NCBI GenBank assembly: GCA_022843325.1
Contig: JALHNV010000010.1
Span: forward strand, 1-61,746
Length of the DNA stretch: 61,746 nucleotides
Source of the DNA: Pseudolabrys sp.
GTDB taxonomy: Bacteria; Pseudomonadota; Alphaproteobacteria; Rhizobiales; Xanthobacteraceae
Reading direction: 5' to 3'
Below the pieces are notes generated by a model, which was not told the origin of the DNA, ran no database searches, and was given only the letters and a program-made list of their open reading frames with translations. Positions 16,078 to 25,614 of the stretch are shown here, piece after piece (positions within the stretch are counted from its first letter, which is position 1; every line of letters begins with the position of its first letter). The translations under genes and the position numbers were made by a program.

Positions 16078-18647
16078 CCACTGAAACGCTCGATCCCGGC
16101 GTGCGCCGCCGCATCGTCGGCCGGCTCGCCGCAGCCGAACTGACCGCCGGCATTGCCGGCCTAAAATTGTTCATCGGCTGCGTCGTCATCGCGTCGCTGA
16201 TGGTCGTCGGCGTTTGGGTCCTGGGCAATGGGTTGTCGAAGGCGATGTCGGAAGGCGGCACCACCTTTCTGGGCGGCGACCTTGCCGTCAGCGTCGCCAA
16301 TGTGCCGCTGACCGACGCCGAGGTCGATGGATTGCGCGAATTGGGCGACGTCTCGAGCGTCACTGAACTGCGGACGTCGGCGCGCATTGGCGATGCCCGC
16401 GTTGCGGTCGAAGTAAAGGGTGTCGACGCCGCCTATCCGCTGTACGGCACGGTCCGGCTGCAAAGCGGCCGATCGCTGCATCAGGCGCTGGCACCGCGGG
16501 ACGGCGTACTCATGGCAATCGTCGAGGCGGCCTTGCTCAGCCGCATGGCGGCGACGGTCGGCGACACGCTGCACCTCGGCGACGCCCGCTTCGAAATCGC
16601 CGACGTGTTGCTGCTCGAGCCGGATCGGCTGTCGGCGGGCCGCTTTATGGTCGGCCCCCGCATCCTGATCGGCCAATCTGAGATGGCCGCGGCCAAGGTG
16701 ATCCAGCCCGGCTCGCTGGTGGAATACCGCTACCGCCTGCGCACGCCGGCCGGCACCGACGCGGAAGCAGCCTTGGATGCCGCGGAGGAAATGCAGCCGG
16801 AGCGTGGCTGGGAGCTCGAGGCGCCCACCGACGCCGGCGACCGGGTGCGCCGAACCGTGCAGCGCACGACGACCTTTCTCGGCATGGCCGGGATCGTCGC
16901 GCTGGTGATCGGCCTTGCCGGCACCTGGGCTGCGGCCAAGGCGTGGATCGGCCGCCGCGCCCGGACCATTGCGCTCTATCAACTGTCGGGCGCGTCGCCC
17001 GGCATTGTCATCGCGCTGCATGCCGTGATCCTGGCGGCGGCCAGCGCCATCGGCGTCGTCATTGGCGCGCTGCTGGCGGCGGCGATCGTGCTGCCGGTGA
17101 CCCAGCTGATTGCCGGCGAGTTGCACCTGACGCTGACCGCCTCTTCACTGCTCGGCCCGTTCGCCACCGCCCTGACGATCCTTGTCCTCGGCATTGTCGG
17201 TACCAGCGTGATCGTGCTGGGGGCCATCGGCAGCATTCGCCCCGGCGCGGCAATGCGCGACAGCGAGGTCTCGCTGGGCGGCAGACGGCTGCCGTCGGTT
17301 ATCGGCGGATTGGTCGTTCTCGCTGCGTTACTTGCTGCAACGCTCAGCCTGCCGATCCCGGAGATCGCCATGGCCAGCGTGATGGGGCTTGGCGCTGCTG
17401 CCGCAGGCCTGGCCGTCGTCGCGTTGGCGCTGGCGCGGGCCGGCGCATCCATCCGCGTTCGCGGCTTCCTGTCGCTGGTGGTGCAGAAGGGACTGGGAAA
17501 CGGCGCGACGGTCGCGGCCCGCGCCGTCGCTATCGGCATCGGCATCGCCGGAATCACCGCGCTGGTGTCGGCCCAGCACTCCCTGGAGACGGCACTGCGT
17601 TCCGAACTGCCGGACCGCGTGCCCGATCTGGTCCTGATCGATGTCCAGCCCGATCAGGTCGACCGCCTCCGGGCACGCATCGAGTCCGATCCCGGGCTCG
17701 GCGGCCTGCAAGCCAATCCATTCATGCGCTTCACGCTGACGGCGGTGAACGGGGTCCCGGCCGAAGAGGCGCTGGTGCGCGACGACAAGGCCTGGGTGAT
17801 CGAGGGCGATCGCAGTTTTTCCTGGACCAGCGAACCCACCGGCGCCGAATTGCTGGCAGGCGAATGGTGGCCGGCCGATTACTCCGGCCCGCCGCTGGTG
17901 TCGCCGGAGGAGGATCTCGCCGAGGCCTTCGACCTCAAGCCGGGCGATACCCTGACCTACAGCGTGCTGGGACGGACCTTCACGTCCGAGGTCGCCAATA
18001 TACGCATGGAGTATCACCGCACGTTCCGGCCGGAGTTTCTGCTGGTCGGTTCGCCCAGCCCGTTCAGGGACGCGCCGCACAGCTGGATCATGAGCCTGCA
18101 GGGCATGGATGCGCTCGAAGCGTCGACGTTACGTGACGCCCGGAACGGTGGGCCCGTGGACACGCTGATTCAGGAACTGGGCCGGGACGATCCCAACGTA
18201 ACCGCCATCGATATCCGTCCGCTGGCGGCGCAGTTTCTCGACGTCATCGACGGCGCCATCGGCGCATCGCTGCTGGTGGCGCTGCTGCTGATCGTGGCCG
18301 GCGCCATGTCGATCGCGTCCGTCACCGCGGCCGAAGTCGATGCCCGGCGCCGCGACGCCATCGTCTTTTCGCTGGTCGGCGCATCGCGGCGCGAGGTCGC
18401 CGTGGCGCGCTTGATCGAGGCGTCGGCGATCGGTCTGGTGGCCGCCATCGTCGGCGGGCTGGCGGGACTGCTCGGCGGCTACTTTGCTGCCACCGATGCG
18501 CTGCGTATCGACTGGGTGCCGGGACCCATGGCATTCGTGCTACCGGCCGTGCTGGGCGTTCTCGCGGCCTTGCCGGCCGCGCTGGTCGGCGGCCTGTTCG
18601 CACTGCCGCGCGGCCGCGGCCAAATGCTGCGGCACCTCAGCGGCTAA
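16074..18647 (+). CDS. ABC transporter permease with FtsX-like domains (YbbP/LolC type)
   Basis: 857 residues from a GTG at 16074 that overlaps the ATPase stop. One N-terminal helix (about 22-45) is followed by a large periplasmic domain. A first FtsX core (about 265-405) and a second N-terminal-like segment come next. A second FtsX core ends near the C-terminus, where the [23 protein letters not shown] coupling helix is visible. The duplicated architecture resembles E. coli YbbP, which with YbbA and TesA is linked to lipid or ester handling. Likely roles are lipoprotein or hydrophobic-compound extraction. The substrate is unknown. Confidence 0.88.
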   Translation: MTTETLDPGVRRRIVGRLAAAELTAGIAGLKLFIGCVVIASLMVVGVWVLGNGLSKAMSEGGTTFLGGDLAVSVANVPLTDAEVDGLRELGDVSSVTELRTSARIGDARVAVEVKGVDAAYPLYGTVRLQSGRSLHQALAPRDGVLMAIVEAALLSRMAATVGDTLHLGDARFEIADVLLLEPDRLSAGRFMVGPRILIGQSEMAAAKVIQPGSLVEYRYRLRTPAGTDAEAALDAAEEMQPERGWELEAPTDAGDRVRRTVQRTTTFLGMAGIVALVIGLAGTWAAAKAWIGRRARTIALYQLSGASPGIVIALHAVILAAASAIGVVIGALLAAAIVLPVTQLIAGELHLTLTASSLLGPFATALTILVLGIVGTSVIVLGAIGSIRPGAAMRDSEVSLGGRRLPSVIGGLVVLAALLAATLSLPIPEIAMASVMGLGAAAAGLAVVALALARAGASIRVRGFLSLVVQKGLGNGATVAARAVAIGIGIAGITALVSAQHSLETALRSELPDRVPDLVLIDVQPDQVDRLRARIESDPGLGGLQANPFMRFTLTAVNGVPAEEALVRDDKAWVIEGDRSFSWTSEPTGAELLAGEWWPADYSGPPLVSPEEDLAEAFDLKPGDTLTYSVLGRTFTSEVANIRMEYHRTFRPEFLLVGSPSPFRDAPHSWIMSLQGMDALEASTLRDARNGGPVDTLIQELGRDDPNVTAIDIRPLAAQFLDVIDGAIGASLLVALLLIVAGAMSIASVTAAEVDARRRDAIVFSLVGASRREVAVARLIEASAIGLVAAIVGGLAGLLGGYFAATDALRIDWVPGPMAFVLPAVLGVLAALPAALVGGLFALPRGRGQMLRHLSG

Positions 18648-19059
18648 GCGAACGGGAACGACGGTCCGGCGCCGGCGGAGGGAGTGCTAACTCATTGTCT
18701 CGTGGCCGTGCGATGCATTGGTAAGGCCGCCCCTCTCAAGTCAGAACGGCTTGGCGCGGATTACACCAATATCTGGCCGCTCGGCATCGCCGCTGTAGGC
18801 CACGCGCAGGCGGACTCGAAAATCCGGCTGCCGACGCACAGTGATCTATTGAGCGCAATCTCCTCCCGTCGCAGCCTGTACAGGAGCGGGTTATGGAAGC
18901 TGAGATGGTTGTCGGTAAGCTCGACTTTTTCCGCGAGCGCTCCGGTCCGGCCATTTGCGACCTGCTTCAGAAAATCACTTGCACACAAACAATTTTTCCG
19001 CCTTACTTGACGGCGAACGCCTTAAAAACTCAGCACAATCCAATGCTTGAGGGACGTCG
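18648..19059. other. Intergenic region, no recognised gene
   Basis: About 410 bp between the FtsX gene and the CoxM-like gene. A minus-strand frame at 18761-18988 (75 codons, TTG start, no family recognised) reads protein-like but has no ribosome site I trust. The segment 18668-18715 resembles 40214-40265, and its first bases (GGCGGAGGGAGTG) resemble a tRNA-Ser 3' end read in reverse, so it may be an old attachment site. GAGGGA at about 19049 is the ribosome site of the next gene. Confidence 0.3.
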
Positions 19060-19941
19060 TTGAAGCTTCCGGATCTCGATTACATCCGCCCCGGGACCCT
19101 CCAGGAAACCATCGACCTGCTGGTGGCGTATGAGGGCGAGGCCAAGCTCGTCGCCGGCGGACAAAGCCTGATGCCGATGCTGGCCTTCCGGCTGCTCGCG
19201 CCGAAGATCCTGATCGACATCAGCCGCCTTCCCGGCCTCAACGCCATCGATATTGGGCCGGATGGCGTCCGCCTCGGCGCGCTGACGACGTGGCGCGACA
19301 TAGAGCGCCATGCCGCGCTGAAGACCGCGCATCCCTTGCTGGCCGCAGCGATCGCCCACGTGGCGCATTATCAAATCCGCAATCGCGGCACGGTCGGCGG
19401 CAGCCTCGCCCATAGCGATCCGGCGTCGGAATTTCCCGCATTGGTTACGACCTGCGACGCCGATGTCGTGGTGCACGGCGCCGGCGGCGAACGCGTCGTC
19501 AAGGGATCCGAATTCGTGCTCGGGGCCATGACGACCAGCCTCGAACCTGACGAGATGATCACCGGGATTCGTTTTCCGGCCTGGCCGGCAGCTCGGCGGT
19601 GGGGCTTCGAGGAGTTCGCCCGGCGGCGCGGCGATTTCGCAATGGCGGCCGCCGTCGTGTTCTACGATCTCGATGCGGGCGGCCGGGCCGCTGATCCGCA
19701 CATCGGCATCATCGGCGAGCCCGAGCGCGCCGTCCGTCTCGCCGCGGTCGAGGACTTGCTCACCGGCCGCGTCATCGACCGCGATGTCATCGCTGAAGCG
19801 CGCGCGATCGGCGAACAGGCGGCGCAAACGTCCGACGATATCCACACACCCGCGAAGTATCGCAAGGCGCTGATCGGCACGATGATAGAGCGCGCGCTCA
19901 TGACCGCCGCCGGCCTTGAGCTGCGTCCGGTGGCCGCATGA
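19060..19941 (+). CDS. FAD-binding medium subunit of molybdenum hydroxylase (CoxM-like)
   Basis: 293 residues from a TTG start with GAGGGA upstream. The two FAD pyrophosphate loops of the family are clear: VAGGQSLMPML near residue 31 and NRGTVGGSLAH near 110. It shuttles electrons from the 2Fe-2S subunit to the quinone pool or another acceptor. The stop overlaps the 2Fe-2S gene start (ATGA). The gene order M-S-L is that of cox-type operons in alphaproteobacteria. Confidence 0.92.
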   Translation: MKLPDLDYIRPGTLQETIDLLVAYEGEAKLVAGGQSLMPMLAFRLLAPKILIDISRLPGLNAIDIGPDGVRLGALTTWRDIERHAALKTAHPLLAAAIAHVAHYQIRNRGTVGGSLAHSDPASEFPALVTTCDADVVVHGAGGERVVKGSEFVLGAMTTSLEPDEMITGIRFPAWPAARRWGFEEFARRRGDFAMAAAVVFYDLDAGGRAADPHIGIIGEPERAVRLAAVEDLLTGRVIDRDVIAEARAIGEQAAQTSDDIHTPAKYRKALIGTMIERALMTAAGLELRPVAA

Positions 19942-20441
19942 GCCGCAAGATCGACATCACCCTGACCGTCAACGGTGCGGCGTATGCTCATGCCGCCGAT
20001 ACGCGCTCGACGCTGGTCGACTTTCTCCGCGACGACCTGAAGCTCACCGGCACCCACATCGGATGCGAGCACGGCGTCTGCGGGGCCTGTACCGTACTGG
20101 TCGACGGCGAGGCAGTGCGATCCTGCCTGATGCTGGCGCCGCAGGCCGACGGCGCTTCGATCGTCACCGTCGAAGGGCTGGGCGCAGCAAACGGAGAACT
20201 CGGTGCGCTGCAACGCGCCTTCCGCAAGCATCACGCCCTGCAATGCGGCTTCTGCACCCCGGGCATTCTGACCACCGCGCATGCGCTGCTGACGCAGGAG
20301 CCCGACGCCGATGCCGACCGCATCCGCGACGTGCTGTCGGGCAACATCTGCCGCTGCACCGGCTACGTCACCATCGTCCAGGCCATCCTGGAGGCGCGCG
20401 ACGCCTATCGGCGGCCTGCAGACGCGGGCACGTCGCGATGA
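19938..20441 (+). CDS. 2Fe-2S small subunit of molybdenum hydroxylase (CoxS-like)
   Basis: 167 residues. N-terminal cluster ligands lie in GCEHGVCGACTVLVDG (about 42-57). C-terminal cluster ligands lie in CGFCTPG and NICRCTGY. It carries electrons from the Mo centre to FAD. It overlaps both neighbours by 4 bp, so the three subunits are translationally coupled. There is no export signal, so this hydroxylase is cytoplasmic, unlike the IorAB pair at 3.8-6.5 kb. Confidence 0.94.
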   Translation: MSRKIDITLTVNGAAYAHAADTRSTLVDFLRDDLKLTGTHIGCEHGVCGACTVLVDGEAVRSCLMLAPQADGASIVTVEGLGAANGELGALQRAFRKHHALQCGFCTPGILTTAHALLTQEPDADADRIRDVLSGNICRCTGYVTIVQAILEARDAYRRPADAGTSR

Positions 20442-22747
20442 CCATTGTCCAGAACACACCGCTGGTCGGCACGTCGCTGGAGCGTCTGGAAGACGAGCGT
20501 TTTCTCAGCGGCAGAGGCCAGTATGTTGCCGATGTCCGCAAAGCCGGCATGTTGCACGCCGCCATCCTGCGCAGCAGTGTCGCCCACGGCCGCATTGTCC
20601 GCATCGGCCTCGACGCCGCGCGCGCTTTGCCGGGCATTCATGCGATCGTGACGGCGGCGGATATCCCGCAGCCGATCCCGCGAATCCCGCTGCGGCTGGT
20701 GCCGCTGCCGGAATTCGCGCCCTACCATCAGCCCGTCATTGCCTCGGCCAAGGTCCGCTATGTCGGCGAACCGATCGCCGTGGTCGTCGCCGACAGCCGG
20801 GCGCTTGCCGAAGACGCCATCGACCTGATCGAGATCGAGATCGACAACCTGCCGCCGATCGGCGACCGCGACGTCGACGCCAGCGGCTCGTTCCTGTTCG
20901 AAGAGACCGGCACCAATATCGCCTTGCGCTATCACACCGCGTCCGGCGACCCCGACGGCGCCTTCGCCACGGCCGACTACACGCGCAGGGAAACCTTCCA
21001 GATCCAGCGCCATACCGCGGCGCCGATGGAGACGCGCGGCCTGATGGCGCAATGGGACGAAAGCGGCCCGACGCTGAAACTCTATGGCGCCGCCAAGGTC
21101 CCCTACTTCAACCGGCGCGCGCTCGCCGCCATGATGAACCTGCCGGAAACCAGCCTCGAACTGATCGAGGTCGATGTCGGCGGCGGCTTCGGCGTGCGCG
21201 GCGAGTTCTATCCGGAAGATTACCTCATTCCCTTCGCCGCGCGCCTGGTGGGCAAACCGGTTAGTTGGATCGAGGACCGCCGCGAACACCTGATGGCGAC
21301 CAACCATTCGCGCGACGTCGGCGCCACGGTCGAGATTGCCTGCACGAAGGACGGCACGATCACCGGCCTGCGCGGCGAAGTGTTCGGCGACATGGGCGCC
21401 TATATCCGCACCAATGGCGGCGTGGTGCCGACGGCCGCGGGCATGTTCCTGCAGGGGCCCTACCGTATCGCCAATGTCGACATCACCGTTCTCGCCTTGA
21501 TGACCAACAAGACGCCGGTCGGCACCTATCGCGGCCCCGGCCGTTTTGAAGCCAATTTCTTTCGCGAGCGCCTGCTCGACATGGCGGCTGCAGACCTGGG
21601 CATCGATCCGGCCGAATTCCGCCGCATCAATCTCATCCGCGAGGACGAACTGCCCTATTCGATCGGCAAGCGCGCCCCGCATCTGCCCGACGCGGTCTAC
21701 GACACCGGCGACTATCACGCCGCCTTCGAGCGTTGCCTGACGGAAATCGACTGGACCGGCAAAGCCGCCGTGCAGGGCCGCCTGATCGATGGCCGCTACC
21801 ACGGCGTCGGCATCGCCAGTTTCGTCGAGAGCGGCGGCGCCGGGCCGAAGGAGACCTCGCGCTTCGTGCTGGAAAAAGACGGCATGGTCACCATCGCGGT
21901 CGGCTCTTCGATGCTGGGCCAGGGGCTGGAGACGACGTTCTCGCAGATCGCCTCCGACGCCTTGAACATTCCCGTCAGCGCGTTCCGCATCGATCATGGC
22001 TCGACCGCGCGGCTTGCCGACGGACTGGGCAGCTATCACGGCCGGTCCATCATTGTCGGCGGTTCGGCGGTGCTGGATGGCGCGGAAAAATTTCGCACCG
22101 CCGTGATCGAGGCCGCCGCCAACCTGCTCGGCCGGCCGAACGCCGAACTGCGCTTCGAGAACGGCGCGGTCGTCTCCGACGCGGGCGCCTCGATCAGCCT
22201 CAGCCAGATCGCCGCGAGCCGGCGTCCGGACGACGGATTGCTGAGCGTCGACGGCATCTTCCTCGTCAACAAGCCGACCTACAGCTACGGCACGCACGCC
22301 GCCTATGTCGCGGTCGACCCCGACACCGGCCGCGTCGAGGTGCTGGATTACGTCGCGGTCGAGGATGTCGGCCGGGCCATCAACCCGATGATCGTCAGCG
22401 GACAGGCGATCGGCGCGCTGGTGCAAGGTCTCGGCGGCGTGTTTCTCGATCACCTGATCTACGACGAGCAGTGCCAGCTGCTGACCGCTTCCTTCGCCGA
22501 CTATCTGATGCCGACGGCGACCGACTTCCCGTCGCTGCGCAGCGTCGCGCTGGAACTGCGGCTGTCGCCGACCAATCCGCTGGGCGCCAAAAGCGCTGGC
22601 GAAGGCGGCATGGTGCCGGTGGCCGCCGCTGTCGGCAACGCGGTCGGCGCCGCGCTCCAATCGTGCGGCGCGCAACCGCGGACGCTGCCGCTGTCGCCAT
22701 CCAAAGTCTGGAGCCTGATCCACGAGCCTGCCGCAACGGCGCCGTGA
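20438..22747 (+). CDS. Molybdopterin large subunit of xanthine dehydrogenase family (CoxL-like)
   Basis: 769 residues from the ATG at 20438. Mo-pterin binding is shown by VDVGGGFGVRGEF near residue 246. The active-site loop reads GTYRGPGRFE near 362, and the catalytic Glu is in SAGEGGMVPV near 720. True CO dehydrogenase has AYRCSFR in the loop with a cysteine bound to copper. That cysteine is absent, so this is a hydroxylase or aldehyde oxidase, not CO dehydrogenase. With a Bug binding protein and an amidohydrolase following, hydroxylation of an aromatic or N-heterocyclic compound is plausible. Confidence 0.92.
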   Translation: MTIVQNTPLVGTSLERLEDERFLSGRGQYVADVRKAGMLHAAILRSSVAHGRIVRIGLDAARALPGIHAIVTAADIPQPIPRIPLRLVPLPEFAPYHQPVIASAKVRYVGEPIAVVVADSRALAEDAIDLIEIEIDNLPPIGDRDVDASGSFLFEETGTNIALRYHTASGDPDGAFATADYTRRETFQIQRHTAAPMETRGLMAQWDESGPTLKLYGAAKVPYFNRRALAAMMNLPETSLELIEVDVGGGFGVRGEFYPEDYLIPFAARLVGKPVSWIEDRREHLMATNHSRDVGATVEIACTKDGTITGLRGEVFGDMGAYIRTNGGVVPTAAGMFLQGPYRIANVDITVLALMTNKTPVGTYRGPGRFEANFFRERLLDMAAADLGIDPAEFRRINLIREDELPYSIGKRAPHLPDAVYDTGDYHAAFERCLTEIDWTGKAAVQGRLIDGRYHGVGIASFVESGGAGPKETSRFVLEKDGMVTIAVGSSMLGQGLETTFSQIASDALNIPVSAFRIDHGSTARLADGLGSYHGRSIIVGGSAVLDGAEKFRTAVIEAAANLLGRPNAELRFENGAVVSDAGASISLSQIAASRRPDDGLLSVDGIFLVNKPTYSYGTHAAYVAVDPDTGRVEVLDYVAVEDVGRAINPMIVSGQAIGALVQGLGGVFLDHLIYDEQCQLLTASFADYLMPTATDFPSLRSVALELRLSPTNPLGAKSAGEGGMVPVAAAVGNAVGAALQSCGAQPRTLPLSPSKVWSLIHEPAATAP

Positions 22748-22794
22748 CACAGGCCATCGTTTGCCGGGGTCAATGCAACACGAAGGAGTTTGCT

Positions 22795-23766
22795 ATGAAT
22801 CGCAGAAATCTCTTGGGCGTCGCCACCGCGTTTTCGGCCCTGATGCTTCTGGGCGGGGCCGCCGGCGCGCAACAGTATCCGACCAAGCCGATCAAGCTCA
22901 TCGTGCCGTTCGGTGCCGGATCGACCGCTGACGTCATCGCGCGGCTGATCGGCAACTCGGTCGGCGCCGAATTCGGGCAGCAGTTCGTGATCGAGAACAA
23001 GCCCGGCGCCGGCGGCACCATCGGCGGTGCCGAAGCGGCCCGGGCGCCGAACGACGGCTACACGCTGGTGCTCGGCACGGTCGCCAGCCATGCGGTCGGT
23101 CCGCTGTCGATGCACAGCGTGTCCTACGATCCGATCGCCGATTTCGCCCCAATCACCATGATCGCCGATGCGCCGGCGATCATGGTCGTGCATCCGTCGG
23201 TGCCCGCGAGCAACCTCGCCGAATTCATCGCCTACGTGAAGAAGGAAGGTAACCTGAACTATGCGTCGGCCGGCACCGGCACGACAACGCATCTGGCCGG
23301 TGAGGCGCTGAAGGCGAAGGCCGGCATCACCCTCACCCACGTGCCCTACAAGGCGGTGGGACAGGCGATCACCGACGTCGTCTCGGGCGAGGTCAAGATG
23401 ATGTTCTACCAGGTGCCGTCGGTCAGGCAGTTCATCGAAACCGGCAAGCTCAAGGCCATTGCGGTGACCACGGCCAAGCCGATCGCCTCGATGCCAAATG
23501 TGCCGACCATCGCCGCGACCTATCCGGGTTTCGATTTCTCGGCCTGGTTCGGTATCATGGCGCCGGCCGGTACGCCGAAGCCGATCCTGGACAAGCTGCA
23601 CGCCGCGATCGTGAAGGCGATGAACACGCCGGAAATGAAGCAGCAGCTGGAAACACAGGGCCTCGTCGCGTCCGGCATCGGCCCGGATGAGTTCGCCGCC
23701 ATGATGAAGGAAGCCATGCCGCGGTGGAAAGAGACCATCGAGGCGGCCGGCACCAAGACCCGCTAG
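22795..23766 (+). CDS. Bug/TctC-family periplasmic binding protein
   Basis: 323 residues from the ATG at 22795 (AAGGAG upstream). The signal peptide ends AGAQQ near residue 24. The family signature YPTKPIKLIVPFGAGSTADV and VIENKPGAGGTIGG follows. Bug proteins bind carboxylates or amides, usually for TctAB transport, although most have no transporter nearby. None is seen here. It lies 47 bp after the hydroxylase large subunit and is probably in the same transcript, so its ligand is likely the hydroxylase substrate. Confidence 0.93.
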   Translation: MNRRNLLGVATAFSALMLLGGAAGAQQYPTKPIKLIVPFGAGSTADVIARLIGNSVGAEFGQQFVIENKPGAGGTIGGAEAARAPNDGYTLVLGTVASHAVGPLSMHSVSYDPIADFAPITMIADAPAIMVVHPSVPASNLAEFIAYVKKEGNLNYASAGTGTTTHLAGEALKAKAGITLTHVPYKAVGQAITDVVSGEVKMMFYQVPSVRQFIETGKLKAIAVTTAKPIASMPNVPTIAATYPGFDFSAWFGIMAPAGTPKPILDKLHAAIVKAMNTPEMKQQLETQGLVASGIGPDEFAAMMKEAMPRWKETIEAAGTKTR

Positions 23767-23780
23767 AACATAACACCCCA

Positions 23781-23812
23781 CGGGCGGCGGCGGCTTGAAG
23801 CGCCGCCGCCCG
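23781..23812. other. Intercistronic GC-rich hairpin
   Basis: A 12-bp perfect stem (CGGGCGGCGGCG with CGCCGCCGCCCG, loop GCTTGAAG) lies between the Bug gene and the amidohydrolase gene. There is no T-tract, so it is more likely an mRNA-stability or attenuating element than a full terminator. Confidence 0.6.
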
Positions 23813-23831
23813 CAATAGTGACGGAGTTCCG

Positions 23832-24839
23832 ATGCCCATCGACGCCCATGCGCACTACGTGCCGCCCACGCTGATCGAGACGATCGAAAAGCGCGCCGCC
23901 GACTTCGGCATCTCGGTGATCCAGCATCCGCCGACGTGTTCGTGCGCGCTGCATTTCAATTACGGGCTGAAGGTGCGGCCGTTCTTTCCCAAGCTGATCG
24001 AGCCGGTCGAACGCCGCATCGCGGCCATGCAGCAGCAGGGCGTGACGCGTCAGGTGCTGTCGATGTGGACCGACATCTTCGCCCACGGCATGGAGCGCGA
24101 CAAAGCCGTCCAATGGCACCGCTACATGAACGAGCACATGGCATCGCTGTGTCAGGCCTCGCCCGACTCCTTCTCGATGCTGGCGTCGGTGCCCTTGCCG
24201 CACGCGCAGGAATCGGCGGCAGAGCTTGAATACGCAATGAAAAATCTCGGCGCCGTCGGCGGCGTCATCGCCGCCAATGTCGAGGGCGTCAATCTCGGTG
24301 AACTGGACCTCGATGCCTTCTGGCAGGCCGCGGTCGATCTCGACGCCGGCATTTTCATTCATCCGGTGCAGGCGCAGCCCAGCCCCCGTTCGGCGAAGTT
24401 CGCGCTGTCGCAGATCGCGCAATACACCGTCGACACCACCTTTACCGTCGGCTCGCTGATTTCGGCCGGCGTCATGGACCGTTTTCCGAAGCTGCGCCTG
24501 ATGCTGTCGCACGGCGGCGGCACGTTCCCCTATCTCACCGGGCGCTTCGACGTCATGCACGAGCGGATGGACCGCAAGCAGCAAGGCGACATCGCCGCCA
24601 ACCCGCCGTCGAGCTATCTGCAGCGCTTCTATTACGACACCATTCTGCACGACCCCACCATTCTGAAATGGCTGGCCGGCCGCGTCTCGGTCGACCGCAT
24701 TGTGCTGGGCAGCGACTATTCATTCCCGCCGGCGGACCTCGATCCGGTTTCGACGGTTAAGGGTGCTGGCTTTTCGTCGGCGGAGCAACACCGCATCCTC
24801 GAAGACAATCCCCGCGCGCTGTTCCCGCAGTTGCGTTAG
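23832..24839 (+). CDS. Amidohydrolase, ACMSD/aromatic-decarboxylase-like
   Basis: 335 residues (GGAG upstream). Metal ligands follow the ACMSD pattern: DAHAHY at residues 4-9, a histidine in FIHPVQ near 178, LSHGGG near 224, and an Asp in LGSDYSFPP near 295. These enzymes hydrolyse C-N bonds or decarboxylate aromatic or muconate acids. Following the CoxMSL-like hydroxylase and Bug protein, it is probably a later step of the same catabolic route, for example decarboxylation of a hydroxylated ring acid. Confidence 0.88.
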   Translation: MPIDAHAHYVPPTLIETIEKRAADFGISVIQHPPTCSCALHFNYGLKVRPFFPKLIEPVERRIAAMQQQGVTRQVLSMWTDIFAHGMERDKAVQWHRYMNEHMASLCQASPDSFSMLASVPLPHAQESAAELEYAMKNLGAVGGVIAANVEGVNLGELDLDAFWQAAVDLDAGIFIHPVQAQPSPRSAKFALSQIAQYTVDTTFTVGSLISAGVMDRFPKLRLMLSHGGGTFPYLTGRFDVMHERMDRKQQGDIAANPPSSYLQRFYYDTILHDPTILKWLAGRVSVDRIVLGSDYSFPPADLDPVSTVKGAGFSSAEQHRILEDNPRALFPQLR

Positions 24840-25262
24840 GCGTCTTTTCAGAGCGCCGAAACCAGCCGGATGAGATCCTCGCCCATCCGCGCGTTGCCGA
24901 AGCGCGCGCGCTGAATGGATTCGACGCCGCTCTTCGAGGAAAGCGATCCGCGCTGGGTGCGTTTCAGGACATTCTCGAACGCAAGCAGCTCGCGAGCCGC
25001 AGGTAGCGGAAATCATTGGACGCTACCGGGACATTCGCGGCTGGCGGCTGTCGTCATTCCTCGCCGACCTCTAGTCTGGCCATGACGCGCTCGGGCAATT
25101 CGCGCGGCGGCTGATGGCTGCGGAATAAACGGTCCGCCCGACGCTCCCACCTGCGCTTATCAGCGCGACCTTGCCTTCGTCTGGACCGAACGACGATCCG
25201 CTTGAGGCCAGCGGATCGGTAAGATTTTCACCCTTGACCTTGGATTTCCACCGCGCCCGCTC
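24840..25262. other. Worn intergenic segment
   Basis: No intact gene. The minus strand at 24848-25013 reads an open, start-less stretch ending RMGEDLIRLVSAL. The plus strand ends another at about 25073 with IRGWRLSSFLADL. Both look like possible gene tails but I recognise neither. Base composition drops in GC toward the right, leading into the receiver remnant. Confidence 0.3.
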
Positions 25263-25523
25263 TTGGCAAAAATCGAATCGCTTGGCGCTATCGACTTGGT
25301 ATTCTCGGATATAGTCATGCCGGGCATGAGTGGGGTTGAATTTGCCAAGACGGTCTATAAAAAATTTCCGGCCTTCCTGTGGCACTCGCTACAGGATACA
25401 GCGAGGCGGCCAACAGCGCTAAGGCCGAAGGTTTTACGATATTATCCAAGCCTTACCATGGAGACCTTATTGGAGGCAGCCAATGATGCAGTCGCAGTAG
25501 GACAGCCAACCTCATCAACCTAG
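25263..25523 (+). pseudogene. Response-regulator receiver remnant, frameshifted
   Basis: The frame begins inside a receiver domain (IDLVFSDIVMPGMSG, carrying the phospho-acceptor Asp). After KKFP it leaves the family sequence. From about 25371 the third frame instead reads GLPVALATGYSEAA and then ILSKPYH, the normal continuation with the Thr/Lys region. At METLLEAAND the original frame resumes. Two small deletions totalling three bases would explain this. The N-terminal beta-alpha-beta unit is missing too. It is the wreck of a hybrid-kinase receiver, just upstream of an intact hybrid kinase. Confidence 0.75.
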
Positions 25524-25614
25524 CATTGGGGCGCTCGGATTTCCTGTTTGGATCCATCCCAAGTTATCGGCATCTTCAACAACGCGTCAACTCGCTAAGC
25601 GACAGACTCATCCG

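Noticed and set aside
18761-18988. Minus-strand 75-codon gene
   Set aside because: Protein-like composition but TTG start without a reliable ribosome site and no family recognised. Mentioned only under the intergenic entry.
20438-22747. CoxL as aerobic carbon-monoxide dehydrogenase
   Set aside because: The active loop is TYRGPGRF, lacking the Cys of the AYRCSFR motif needed for the Mo-Cu site. Kept as a generic molybdenum hydroxylase.
24848-25013. Minus-strand gene tail ending RMGEDLIRLVSAL
   Set aside because: No start codon, about 55 codons, not assignable. The opposite strand is also open there, so the coding strand is uncertain.
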